Below are positions 37,834 through 45,666 of a stretch of 64,000 nucleotides of DNA, in pieces (within the stretch, counting starts at the first letter, position 1; every line of letters starts with the position of its first letter). A model generated the notes under the pieces. The model was not told the DNA's origin. It searched no databases and saw only the letters and a program-made list of their open reading frames with translations. A program made the translations under genes and the position numbers. The stretch spans positions 1-64,000 of the forward strand of contig NZ_JYKZ01000004.1 of NCBI RefSeq assembly GCF_001043005.1. The letters are read 5' to 3'. The stretch is from Pseudomonas psychrophila (GTDB lineage: Bacteria; Pseudomonadota; Gammaproteobacteria; Pseudomonadales; Pseudomonadaceae).

Positions 37834-38088
37834 ATGAAAAACTTGATCGCACTCTTTCTTGCCGGCTTTGCAACGCTGGCCGTTGCAGGTGAAACTTCCG
37901 CTGTCCAGACCCCAACGGTCGAATCGTACAGTTATGGAACTAAGCTGGATATTGCACGGGTCATCAACCTGTCGACCATTCCCGATGTATGTGAAGTTGT
38001 ACCCGCCACCATGACCTACGAAGACTCCCAGGGTCAGCGTCACATCCTTGAATACAAGGCCATGGGTGACGGTTGCAGTTCGCACTAA
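37834..38088 (+). CDS. DUF2790 small exported protein, copy 1
   Basis: An 84-residue protein with a signal peptide (MKNLIALFLAGFATLAVAG, cleavage near residue 19) and the DUF2790 core YGTKLDIARVINL...VCEVVPATMTYEDSQGQRHILEYKAMGDGC. Two Cys residues could pair in the periplasm. DUF2790 proteins are short, largely confined to Pseudomonas and of unknown function; several are reported to respond to metal or envelope stress, but nothing here shows that. A paralogue follows 287 bases downstream, and a strong terminator separates them. Confidence 0.85.
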   Translation: MKNLIALFLAGFATLAVAGETSAVQTPTVESYSYGTKLDIARVINLSTIPDVCEVVPATMTYEDSQGQRHILEYKAMGDGCSSH

Positions 38089-38121
38089 TTTTGAGTGGTT
38101 GCACCCACTGTTACGACCCCG

Positions 38122-38147
38122 GCCCCCTCTTGCGAGGGGGCTTTTTG
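38122..38147 (+). terminator. Rho-independent terminator after DUF2790 copy 1
   Basis: GCCCCCTC (38122-38129) pairs with GAGGGGGC (38134-38141) around a 4-base loop, followed by TTTTTG. This is a textbook intrinsic terminator. Confidence 0.92.
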
Positions 38148-38269
38148 TTGTGTGTTGATCAAGCCCAAGGATTGTTACTGATTCGGAAAGACTGCTTGGC
38201 GATCTTTTGACTTTAATCAATACGCGCGGGGCGTATTCTATGTTCATCCCTCAACGCAACATTGAAACA

Positions 38270-38375
38270 GGGCACGGTACTTCGTGTTACGTCACTTCCC
38301 TACAGGGCGTAACAACTTCTCCCGCCAACAGGGCAATTGAAGTCAGTGATTCGTGATTGTTTTAAGGTCTTAATA
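38270..38375 (+). promoter_or_regulatory. Structured leader of DUF2790 gene 2
   Basis: Parallel to the copy 1 leader: CACGGTACTTCGT, a GTTACG/CGTAAC stem in place of GCACCTG/CAGGTGC, then ACTTCTCCCGCC and TTGAAGTCAGTGATT. The stem sequence differs while pairing is retained. Confidence 0.5.
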
Positions 38376-38633
38376 ATGAAACGTTTGATTGCTCTTGCAC
38401 TGGTTGCTTTTTCAACACTGGCTGTTGCTGACGAAGTTCAAGTACCCCAACAACAACCTGCGGTTGAACAGTACACTTACGCCACCGATCTCGATATTGC
38501 CAACGTGATCAGCGTGACGCCGATTGCAGATGTTTGTGAAGTCGTACCCGCACAGATGACCTACGAAGACCATCAGGGTCAGCGTCATATTCTTGAATAC
38601 CGTGTGATGGGCAATGGTTGCAGCAACGGCTAA
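38376..38633 (+). CDS. DUF2790 small exported protein, copy 2
   Basis: An 85-residue paralogue of the preceding DUF2790 gene: signal peptide MKRLIALALVAFSTLAVAD, then YATDLDIANVISVTPIADVCEVVPAQMTYEDHQGQRHILEY and a C-terminal NGCSNG. The start at 38376 (AAGG ahead) fits the signal peptide better than the longer frame. The core is nearly identical to copy 1 while signal peptide and linker differ, consistent with an old duplication that kept the leader. Confidence 0.85.
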   Translation: MKRLIALALVAFSTLAVADEVQVPQQQPAVEQYTYATDLDIANVISVTPIADVCEVVPAQMTYEDHQGQRHILEYRVMGNGCSNG

Positions 38634-38690
38634 TACCCGCTCCAGACGCAACGATCTAGCGGGTTTGCTCCCGCACCTGATCAAATCCAA

Positions 38691-38716
38691 GCCTCCGTTT
38701 AACGGGGGCTTTTTTA
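38691..38716 (+). terminator. Rho-independent terminator after DUF2790 copy 2
   Basis: GCCTCCGT (38691-38698) pairs with ACGGGGGC (38702-38709) with one G-T pair, followed by TTTTTT. Confidence 0.88.
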
Positions 38717-38771
38717 TGAGCGCCATTGGGAGGTACTCTCGACTCAAATTACTGGCAAGGAGCCACCTCCC

Positions 38772-39329
38772 ATGCAGCCCCCACCAACACTTCAGACCCG
38801 ACGACTCTTACTGCAGCCACTGCAGTTAAGTGACGCGCCCGCGATCCAGCAACGCTTCGCCCATTGGGAGGTCGTGCGCTACTTGAACGCGCTCGTGCCC
38901 TGGCCCTATCCCGCCGATGGGGCTCTGGGTTATTTACGCGATGTGGCGTTGCCCGCCGTTGCACGCGGCGAAGAATGGCACTGGACAATTCGCTTGCTCT
39001 CGCAGCCGGACGAACTGATTGGCAGCATCAGCTTGATGGATACCGTCGATAACAACCGGGGCTTCTGGCTGGCACCGCAATGGCAAGGCCAGGGGCTGAT
39101 GAGCGAAGCGTGCGGGACAGTTGACGCCTTCTGGTTCGAGACCTTGGGCCGCGAACGCATGCGGGTGCCAAAAGCCTCCCCAAACGTGGCATCGCGACGA
39201 ATTTCCGAACGGGCCGGAATGCAGTGGGTCAGCAGCGAAGAAAAAGATTTTGTCAGCGGCAGGTTTGCTTGCGACCTGTGGGAAATGACTCGGGAACAAT
39301 GGCTGTTGCGGCATAGGCGCAATGATTGA
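38772..39329 (+). CDS. GNAT acetyltransferase, RimJ/RimL type
   Basis: A 185-residue acetyltransferase of the RimJ/RimL class: N-terminal TQTRRLLLQPLQLSDAPAI-like start, LIGSISLMD strand, GFWLAPQWQGQGLMSEA acetyl-CoA loop and NVASRRISERAGM. It may acetylate protein N-termini or a small molecule; the substrate is unknown. AAGGAG lies ten bases before the ATG. It is a single gene following the DUF2790 terminator. Confidence 0.82.
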   Translation: MQPPPTLQTRRLLLQPLQLSDAPAIQQRFAHWEVVRYLNALVPWPYPADGALGYLRDVALPAVARGEEWHWTIRLLSQPDELIGSISLMDTVDNNRGFWLAPQWQGQGLMSEACGTVDAFWFETLGRERMRVPKASPNVASRRISERAGMQWVSSEEKDFVSGRFACDLWEMTREQWLLRHRRND

Positions 39330-39421
39330 AGCGGCAAGTTCAAAACACCCGGCCCTGTCAAAAGTTACGATCAGGGCCGGGTTAAAACGCTCAGCGGGGG
39401 ATTCGTCTCAGGTGAGGAGAA

Positions 39422-39697
39422 TCAGTCTTTCTTCTCGGAAATCACCTTGCCGGTCGAATCGAAGATAATTTCATATTCCAGGCCATCGACCTTCTTGATC
39501 CCTTCTGCTTTCCAGATGCCAGCAGCCGGGTCTTGAGCTTCAATTTTCTTGATCACGGTGTAGCCGTTCTTGTTCTTGAGCACTTCTACCAACTCTTTGG
39601 AGAATGCCCAGTTCGGGTCAACAGGCTGAGCCATCGCTGCACCGGCACTCAACAAAGCAGCAGTAGTGATTACAGCAGCAAAGGTTTTCTTCAACAT
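39422..39697 (-). CDS. PepSY-domain periplasmic protein
   Basis: A 91-residue exported protein: signal peptide ending AGAAMAQ (about 24), then a PepSY-like alpha/beta unit (LKNKNGYTVIKKIEAQDPAAGIWKAEGIKKVDGLEYEIIFDSTGKV). PepSY domains often inhibit proteases or act near the envelope, but this short family has no defined role. SD GGAG lies 8 bases before the ATG. It diverges from the FecR-like gene. Confidence 0.82.
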   Translation of the reverse strand: MLKKTFAAVITTAALLSAGAAMAQPVDPNWAFSKELVEVLKNKNGYTVIKKIEAQDPAAGIWKAEGIKKVDGLEYEIIFDSTGKVISEKKD

Positions 39698-39861
39698 TGT
39701 CTTAACTCCATTAATTGATGTTGCGTCTGGTACTCAATGTGACTGGAACAACCGTAGCAGAGAAAAACGCGGCCATACGGCTAATTGACATGCTTTTGAC
39801 ATGGCTCATGTTCTCGTTACCTCCAGTGCGGGGTTAGAATGCGCAAAACCGGGAAAAGCCA

Positions 39862-40860
39862 ATGAGTGAAACACGCCCCACAGAAGCCGAAAACGATGTC
39901 ATCACTGAAGCTGCGGCCCAGTGGTGCATGCGCTTGCACGAGCCCGATTGCACACTCCAGGAACGTGATGCTTTTGCGGTGTGGTTAAACACTGATCCCC
40001 GGCACGCTGTTGAATATGAGGCAATGCTGGACATTTGGGATGTCAGTGAACACCTGTCGCGCCCCGCGCCCGCCGAAGCCCGGGTGATTGCATTGCCTGC
40101 ACCACGTCGCACGACCTGGCAGCGTTTTGCCGTGGCCGCAGCCGTGACTCTCCTCGCCGTCCCTGTAGCGGCCTACAGCGGCTGGCAACTGGGCTGGATT
40201 CCTGATGCCCATGAACGCTTTACGGCCGATACCCGTGCGAAGACGGTGACACTGCCCGATGGCAGTCAAGTCGAGCTCAATCTGGGTACGCAACTGACTT
40301 TCAGCAACTACAAGGACGAACGCCGGGTAACCCTGGGCAAGGGCGAAGCATTTTTCAAGGTCAGTCACGATGTCTCGCACCCGTTTCTGGTCCAGGCCGC
40401 AGAGGGACAGGTTCGGGTCACAGGCACTCAGTTCAATGTGTGGATGTACGAAGATCAGGTGCGGGTCACGCTGCTGGAGGGCTCAGTGCTGGTCACCAGC
40501 AACAAGCACCTGAGTGGCGACGGCTTGCGTCTGGAACCGGGGATGCAGGCGCGCTACAAGGCTGGCGACTACGCCGCACAAATCAGCCAGACCTCAACTG
40601 GCATGCCGGATCTGGCGTGGCGCAACGGCAAGCTGGTGCTCGATAACCTGTCACTGGCCGACGCCCTGCCCCTGATCAACCGCTACCTCGACAGCCCGCT
40701 TTCTGTGGCCGACAGCGCCACTGGCAAGCTGCGCATTGGTGGCGTATTCAACACCCGCGAAATCGACCATCTGGTGACATCCCTGCCCAAGGTCTTGCCG
40801 GTGTACCTGAGCCGCACTACGGACGGCAGGCCCGTGCTGAACGCCCGCACAAGCCTTTAA
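39862..40860 (+). CDS. FecR-type anti-sigma/signal-transduction protein
   Basis: A 332-residue inner-membrane protein with a cytoplasmic DUF4880 region (about 15-60), one transmembrane segment (about 90-110), the periplasmic FecR domain (FTADTRAKTVTLPDGSQVELNLGTQ...GEAFFKVSHD...GTQFNV) and a C-terminal region resembling the STN fold (LVLDNLSLADALPLINRYLD). FecR proteins hold or activate a FecI-type sigma until a TonB receptor binds its siderophore. No sigma gene or receptor is next to it; the only ECF sigma gene in the window is at 30902. It is divergent from the PepSY gene. Confidence 0.88.
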   Translation: MSETRPTEAENDVITEAAAQWCMRLHEPDCTLQERDAFAVWLNTDPRHAVEYEAMLDIWDVSEHLSRPAPAEARVIALPAPRRTTWQRFAVAAAVTLLAVPVAAYSGWQLGWIPDAHERFTADTRAKTVTLPDGSQVELNLGTQLTFSNYKDERRVTLGKGEAFFKVSHDVSHPFLVQAAEGQVRVTGTQFNVWMYEDQVRVTLLEGSVLVTSNKHLSGDGLRLEPGMQARYKAGDYAAQISQTSTGMPDLAWRNGKLVLDNLSLADALPLINRYLDSPLSVADSATGKLRIGGVFNTREIDHLVTSLPKVLPVYLSRTTDGRPVLNARTSL

Positions 40861-40900
40861 AAGAGCCGTGTAGATACTTGCTTCAGGTCAAGGCCCCCTT

Positions 40901-40938
40901 GCTCGCGAATGACCTTCGCGAGCAGGCTCGCTCCCACG
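40901..40938. repeat. REP element
   Basis: GCTCGCGAA (40901-40909) pairs with TTCGCGAGC (40915-40923), followed by AGGCTCGCTCCCACGG. This is the classic Pseudomonas REP stem and tail, lying after the fecR-like stop. Confidence 0.8.
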
Positions 40939-41045
40939 GTTGAAGGCTGCGACGTCATTTCACACTTTTGCACGGCTGACCGTCCGGTTCCGAAACCTCA
41001 GTGCACAGGTGAAACACCGCACAGATTAAAAAAATTTAATAATCA

Positions 41046-41174
41046 GTCCAAACCCCCGTCCCCATTGGGCGAGAACGCGACTGAGACGAATTCACGACAA
41101 AATTTCTACATTCCAGTGTTCATGATTTAAGCCGCTCATTCGTCTAGTTAACCAAGAGCGCTTTTTTATTTTTT
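41046..41174 (+). ncRNA. Candidate small RNA of about 120 nt (RgsA-like position, unproven)
   Basis: An A/T-rich -10-like segment (TTTAATAAT, about 41034-41042) lies ahead of a C-rich stretch. The segment ends in a stem CCGCTC/GAGCG (41132-41137 and 41156-41160) followed by a long T-tract broken by one A (41162-41174). The terminator stands about 30 bases before the next gene and no ORF of note lies inside. Pseudomonas RgsA is about this size and, as I recall, lies next to an uncharacterised gene; I cannot confirm identity. The alternative is an attenuator of the gene downstream. Confidence 0.5.
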
Positions 41175-41205
41175 CCTGATCAGGCTCTGAAAAGGAGTTT
41201 TTTGC

Positions 41206-41592
41206 ATGCACAACCAGCAAATACCAACGGATGGTAGCAACCAGCATCGCGACGCAGCTTTCCAGCCCGATTCAGGGTTGCTGGAAGCGCTGACTCCCTT
41301 GCAGGGCAACGAACGGATCCGCCACTTACTCAAGTGCTTCGGGCTACGTACCAGCCTGGTGAGACTCAAAGTCATTGATGCATTGCTGACGGCGGCCGGC
41401 AATGATCGCAGGTTGGGGGTACGCGGCATGCACAGCCACTTGCAGGCACTGGATATTCCACTGTCATTTCTGAGTGTGCGCGAGGTGCTCAAGCGTCTGT
41501 GCAGCGAAGGGGTGGTGGTACTCAACAGCGACAAGAGCTACAGCCTGCATCCACAGGCTGAAGCCGTTTTGGTCGGGCAAATCGAGGCTTAA
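41206..41592 (+). CDS. Fur-like winged-helix protein, no C-terminal metal domain
   Basis: A 128-residue protein whose middle part follows the Fur N-terminal DNA-binding domain: LLKCFGLRTSLVRLKVIDALLTAA, then SHLQALDIPLSFLSVREVLKRLCSEGVVVLNSDKSYSLH. The C-terminal dimerisation and metal-binding part of Fur is missing, and there are no CxxC pairs. In other pseudomonads similar genes are called Fe2+/Zn2+ uptake regulators without proof. AAGGAG precedes the ATG. It overlaps the convergent membrane-protein gene by 4 bases and lies behind a terminator-like structure. Confidence 0.65.
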   Translation: MHNQQIPTDGSNQHRDAAFQPDSGLLEALTPLQGNERIRHLLKCFGLRTSLVRLKVIDALLTAAGNDRRLGVRGMHSHLQALDIPLSFLSVREVLKRLCSEGVVVLNSDKSYSLHPQAEAVLVGQIEA

Positions 41593-41777
41593 ATCTTGGT
41601 TTTGCGGCGCATCACACCATTGATCACAACCACGATCACTGCCACGCCGATGGCGACGTACTGGAACATTTTTTCAGTGATCATGCCGGCGTTTTGCATG
41701 TACGAAAGACCAAACATGATTCCCAGAACCACCAATGAAATCAAAATCGAGTATTTCAAGCGCTGCGAAGGGGTCAT
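41589..41777 (-). CDS. Small two-helix membrane protein, unknown function
   Basis: A 62-residue protein with two hydrophobic segments (YSILISLVVLGIMFGLSY and MFQYVAIGVAVIVVVINGVM) and a basic end (RRKTKI). ATG 41777 has AGGAACAGG ahead; the longer frame to 41825 lacks one. I recognise no family. Confidence 0.65.
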   Translation of the reverse strand: MTPSQRLKYSILISLVVLGIMFGLSYMQNAGMITEKMFQYVAIGVAVIVVVINGVMRRKTKI

Positions 41778-41953
41778 AACCTGTTCCTGAAAGTAAGTCT
41801 GAAAGCGAAAACCGGAAATTAACAAAAACGTTCGGCTTTCGAAAATGAATTGAAATATTCAAGGCCATATCTTACAGCCGGAACAGTTTTTTAGCTGCCA
41901 CGGCTCCAATGGCGTGACGGCCTATCGGGTACATCGCACCGATATTCTCGCGG

Positions 41954-41978
41954 GCCTCCCACACAGAGTGTGGGAGGC
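41954..41978 (-). terminator. Hairpin downstream of tamB
   Basis: GCCTCCCACAC and GTGTGGGAGGC form a perfect 11-pair stem with a 3-base loop, 14 bases beyond the tamB stop. No T-tract follows on the minus strand, so the hairpin may stabilise the RNA or act with Rho. Confidence 0.6.
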
Positions 41979-41991
41979 ATTTCATCGCAGG

Positions 41992-44900
41992 TTAGAAGTC
42001 CCGTTTGTAAAAGATATCCAGCGAGCTCGCAAAGCCGCTCGCCACTTCCACATACACCCGCTTGCTCAGCTTGTAACGCAGGGCAATGGTGCTGGCAGGT
42101 TCAAACACCCCAACCCCGTAACGCACGCTCAGGCGCTCGTTGATCTTGCCGCTGGCCACGACTGATGTGTTATTGCCGCTGCCTTCGGTGTCGAGTTCAA
42201 ACTCCTTGAGCCCCAAATGATTCGCCAGGCTGGTGGTGATCCCCGAGCTGCCCAGCAGCCCCAGGCCCAAGGCTGCTTGCGCCAGCAGGTTTTCATCTTC
42301 GCCGGTGCCCGTCAGCGGACGCCCCAGAATCAGGTATGACAAAGCCTGCTCCTGACTCATGGCCGGTTCCGAGAATATTTGCGTGGTGGGCTGTTCAGCA
42401 CTGCCTGTCAGGCGAATGCCGGCAATCACGTCGTCGGTCTGGCGAACCGCTTCGATATCCAGATACGGCTGATCGATTGGTCCTGCAAACAACAGACGTG
42501 CCCGGCGAATGGTCAGCTTCTGGCCATAGGCGCGGTAGCGACCATTGTTAAGGCGCAACTCGCCGCGGGTCTCCAGGTTGTTGCCAATATGAACCTGCCC
42601 CGCCAGATCGGCGCTCAGGCCAAAGCCCGAGAACGTCAGCAGTTCCTGGCCCACCACCACGTTGATGTCCATGTCGATCTGCATCGGCGACGCCTCATCG
42701 GTCGTCTGCTGGCCCACGACGACCGTGTCATCCGAAACCTTGACCGTCGACGGCGGCAATTCGCGAACAACAATTTCACCTTTGGGTACATTGACCCGGC
42801 CCGCGATCAACAACGTGTTGTCGGGGTTGAGGGATATTTTCAGATCCGGGGCGACTTCAAGCTTGGCGTAAGGCTCAACGGTCACCGGCAGGTTGTTACC
42901 CTTGATTAACACGTCGACCACCATGGCCCGACCCCAGGCGACATTACCGCTGATACTGCCCTGCCCTTGCTGGCCGCTGGTCCAGCCGCCATTGATCAAC
43001 GCCGTCTCGCCGTTAATAGCCATCGAAAGCTGGACATTTTCGAAGCTGGTCGGCAACTGCGGTCCCGAAATTTCGCCATCGCTCAGGGCCACATTGCCGA
43101 TGATATGGGGCGACAGTAAAACCCCCGAAATCGTACCCGAGCCATTCAACTGACCGGTGAGTTTCTCAACCATTGGCGCGAACGGACGGATCATCGACAC
43201 GTCCAGCCCGGTTAGTTGGAACTCTCCGCTGATAGGTTTGCTTTTAGGCAGAGGATTGATTCGCGCCGACAGCATCAGTTGCCCCAGCTTGCCGCCGTCG
43301 AAATCAAGACGGGATTCGACCCGGTTTGGGGTCAGGTTGCTGGTCAGCTTGAAGGCCTCATAGGGGAAGTCTACCCACTGGCCCTTGTCTTTGAAGAGCA
43401 GCGTGCCACCGCTGGCATCGACCACGATCTGACCTTTGGGCCCGCTGGCTGGCAAGTCCAGCACCAGGTCTGCATTGAGGTCGCCTTGCCATTGAAAGTC
43501 CTTGGGCAGCCACTCGGCCAGGCTGTCGAGGGGGAACTGTTTGAGGTGCAGACGCAGTCTTGGATCAGGCATCAAACGCTGTTCTTCACTGCACAAGCTG
43601 GCCGGGCCTGAAATCCAGCACTGCGAACCCATATTGATTCGGCCATCGGCCAGACGCTCCAGCCTTGCCGGATTTTGCAGTACCCAGGCCTGCCCACCGG
43701 CCTTGACGTCACCGCTGACCAGTCGACCGCGCCAATTGTCTTTATCCAGGCCGCCATCCAGGGCCAGGGCCAGTTGCAGCATCGGCCCTTGCAAACCCAG
43801 CTTGAGCTGCTGACGCTTGATATCGCCACTGGCGTTGGCGGTCAGAACGCCGAGCTGAGTCTCCCCGGCCTGAATTCCGCTGCCCTTGAGGTCAAGGCGG
43901 CCACGTTGATTGCGATCGAGACTGGCATCCAGGGTCAGGTTTTGCAGGCGATTATCGGCGAAAGCCAACTGTTGGCCATTGAGCTTAACCGTGCCTTGCG
44001 GCGCCTTGAGGGTCCCACCCAGGTCGACACGGCCTTTTAGCTGGCCGCGCAGCTCTGGCCAGAGCTGGCCCAGACGCGGCATGTTGAGGTCAAGTTGGGC
44101 CTTGATCTGCTGCTGTAACGTGGCGGTGCCGTTGATGCGGTTGTCACCCAGGCGAATATCCAGCGCGCTGACCGTCCAGGTTTCACCCGCCCCGTTGGCC
44201 TTGGCTTGCAACACCGCAGGCAGGCCGCGCAAACGACCCTTGAGGTCAAGGTTGGCATCCAGTTCCAGGCGCTCACTTTTGAATGAGCCTTTGCTGCGCA
44301 GTGGGCCAGCCAGCGTACCCGGCAGTTCGGCCACCCAGTACGCGGGGTTGATCGCACTCAGGTCCAGTGCCGTGTCCCAGGCCACGCCATCGGCAAACTG
44401 CACATTAACGTGCCCCTCGGCCTTGCCTTGACCGGCGACCAGTTTCAATTGCGGCAAAAATATCTTGCCCAGATCGCCACTGAAGGGGCTGCTGAGGCTG
44501 AACTTGCCTGCTGGGCCATCGAGGTTTGCCTGGAAGTTACCCAGGTAGTTGCCATCGCGGTAGGAGACTTCACCGACAAAGGTGCGCACATCCACATCGG
44601 GCTTGTCGATCAACGGGTACAGGTTGTGCCACGGGAACTCCAGCCAGTCGATTTTGGCTTCGGCACTCAAGCCTTCCTGCCAGTCCACTTGCCCCGACAG
44701 TTTCAGGTGCTGCTTGGGGTTGGCGGTCAGGTCCAGGGCTGCGATTTGCGCGCCCTTGGCATCCACCCGGCCTTTGAGCAGCAGACTTACCGGCTCTTGT
44801 TCAGCGGGCAATGTGGCACTGCCATTCAATTCATAACCGTCTTTCAGATCGCCCTTGGCCGTCAGCAACAGCTGGTTGAGCACCAGGGTATCCGGCAGAT

Positions 44901-45666
44901 CAGGGCTGGCCTTGAACGGCTCGGCGGTAATTTTCAACTGCGCCGGCAGATTGTCCGCCAACGGCTGGATCTCTCCCGTCAGGTGTGCAGTGAGATACCC
45001 GCTGGTGTCGGCCGCAAGGTTGAGGGTGGTGCGCAGATTGCCTTCAACCTTGAGCGCTACCGCCAGCGGTTTGTCACCCGGCGCTGGCAGGCTGACGTTG
45101 CCCTGCAAGGTCAACGGCCAGTCGCCACTGGGTTGCAGCAAGCCAGACAACTCAACGTTCAGGTCTTCACGCTCGACCTTCACCGAATCGATCTGCAAAC
45201 CTTTGGCTGTCCACTGCGCCGACATTTGCATGCCCTTGAGCTGCTCGATGCCGTTGAACAGCACATTGCCTACCTTGATTACCCCCACCTCAATCGCCAG
45301 TGGCAATTTCAGTTCCGGCAGGCTGATCGGACCGCTGCTGCTGTCTTCGCTTGGCGGGAATTGCAGGCTGACTTTCTCTGCTTGCAATTGATCGATACAC
45401 AAGGTCATGCGGGTCAGGCAGCCCGGCGACCAGGCAAAGATCGGCCTGTCCACTTCTACGCGACTGGTGCCTTGCTCCCACAACAGGTGATCGGCACCCC
45501 ACTGACCGCCCAGACGCCCGGCAAAATTATCAACCTGCAAGCCTGGCACCTGCCCCAGCACCCAACGGCTGCCCGTTTGCGTGCCGAGCATGACGCCCAC
45601 GCTCACAACCACCAGCAGCACCAACGCCAACACCACCAGACCCGCTATTTTCAAACCACGAATCAC
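41992..45666 (-). CDS. tamB: TamB, translocation and assembly module inner-membrane subunit
   Basis: A 1224-residue protein anchored by an N-terminal helix (LKIAGLVVLALVLLVVVSVGVML) and otherwise built of beta-rich AsmA/TamB repeats that form a periplasm-spanning hydrophobic groove. The C-terminal DUF490 domain (VRYGVGVFEPASTIALRYKLSKRVYVEVASG) is complete. TamB partners with TamA for outer-membrane protein assembly and phospholipid transfer. The start codon is GTG overlapping the tamA stop (GTGA), so the pair is translationally coupled. It is the last gene of the operon. Confidence 0.92.
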   Translation of the reverse strand: MIRGLKIAGLVVLALVLLVVVSVGVMLGTQTGSRWVLGQVPGLQVDNFAGRLGGQWGADHLLWEQGTSRVEVDRPIFAWSPGCLTRMTLCIDQLQAEKVSLQFPPSEDSSSGPISLPELKLPLAIEVGVIKVGNVLFNGIEQLKGMQMSAQWTAKGLQIDSVKVEREDLNVELSGLLQPSGDWPLTLQGNVSLPAPGDKPLAVALKVEGNLRTTLNLAADTSGYLTAHLTGEIQPLADNLPAQLKITAEPFKASPDLPDTLVLNQLLLTAKGDLKDGYELNGSATLPAEQEPVSLLLKGRVDAKGAQIAALDLTANPKQHLKLSGQVDWQEGLSAEAKIDWLEFPWHNLYPLIDKPDVDVRTFVGEVSYRDGNYLGNFQANLDGPAGKFSLSSPFSGDLGKIFLPQLKLVAGQGKAEGHVNVQFADGVAWDTALDLSAINPAYWVAELPGTLAGPLRSKGSFKSERLELDANLDLKGRLRGLPAVLQAKANGAGETWTVSALDIRLGDNRINGTATLQQQIKAQLDLNMPRLGQLWPELRGQLKGRVDLGGTLKAPQGTVKLNGQQLAFADNRLQNLTLDASLDRNQRGRLDLKGSGIQAGETQLGVLTANASGDIKRQQLKLGLQGPMLQLALALDGGLDKDNWRGRLVSGDVKAGGQAWVLQNPARLERLADGRINMGSQCWISGPASLCSEEQRLMPDPRLRLHLKQFPLDSLAEWLPKDFQWQGDLNADLVLDLPASGPKGQIVVDASGGTLLFKDKGQWVDFPYEAFKLTSNLTPNRVESRLDFDGGKLGQLMLSARINPLPKSKPISGEFQLTGLDVSMIRPFAPMVEKLTGQLNGSGTISGVLLSPHIIGNVALSDGEISGPQLPTSFENVQLSMAINGETALINGGWTSGQQGQGSISGNVAWGRAMVVDVLIKGNNLPVTVEPYAKLEVAPDLKISLNPDNTLLIAGRVNVPKGEIVVRELPPSTVKVSDDTVVVGQQTTDEASPMQIDMDINVVVGQELLTFSGFGLSADLAGQVHIGNNLETRGELRLNNGRYRAYGQKLTIRRARLLFAGPIDQPYLDIEAVRQTDDVIAGIRLTGSAEQPTTQIFSEPAMSQEQALSYLILGRPLTGTGEDENLLAQAALGLGLLGSSGITTSLANHLGLKEFELDTEGSGNNTSVVASGKINERLSVRYGVGVFEPASTIALRYKLSKRVYVEVASGFASSLDIFYKRDF

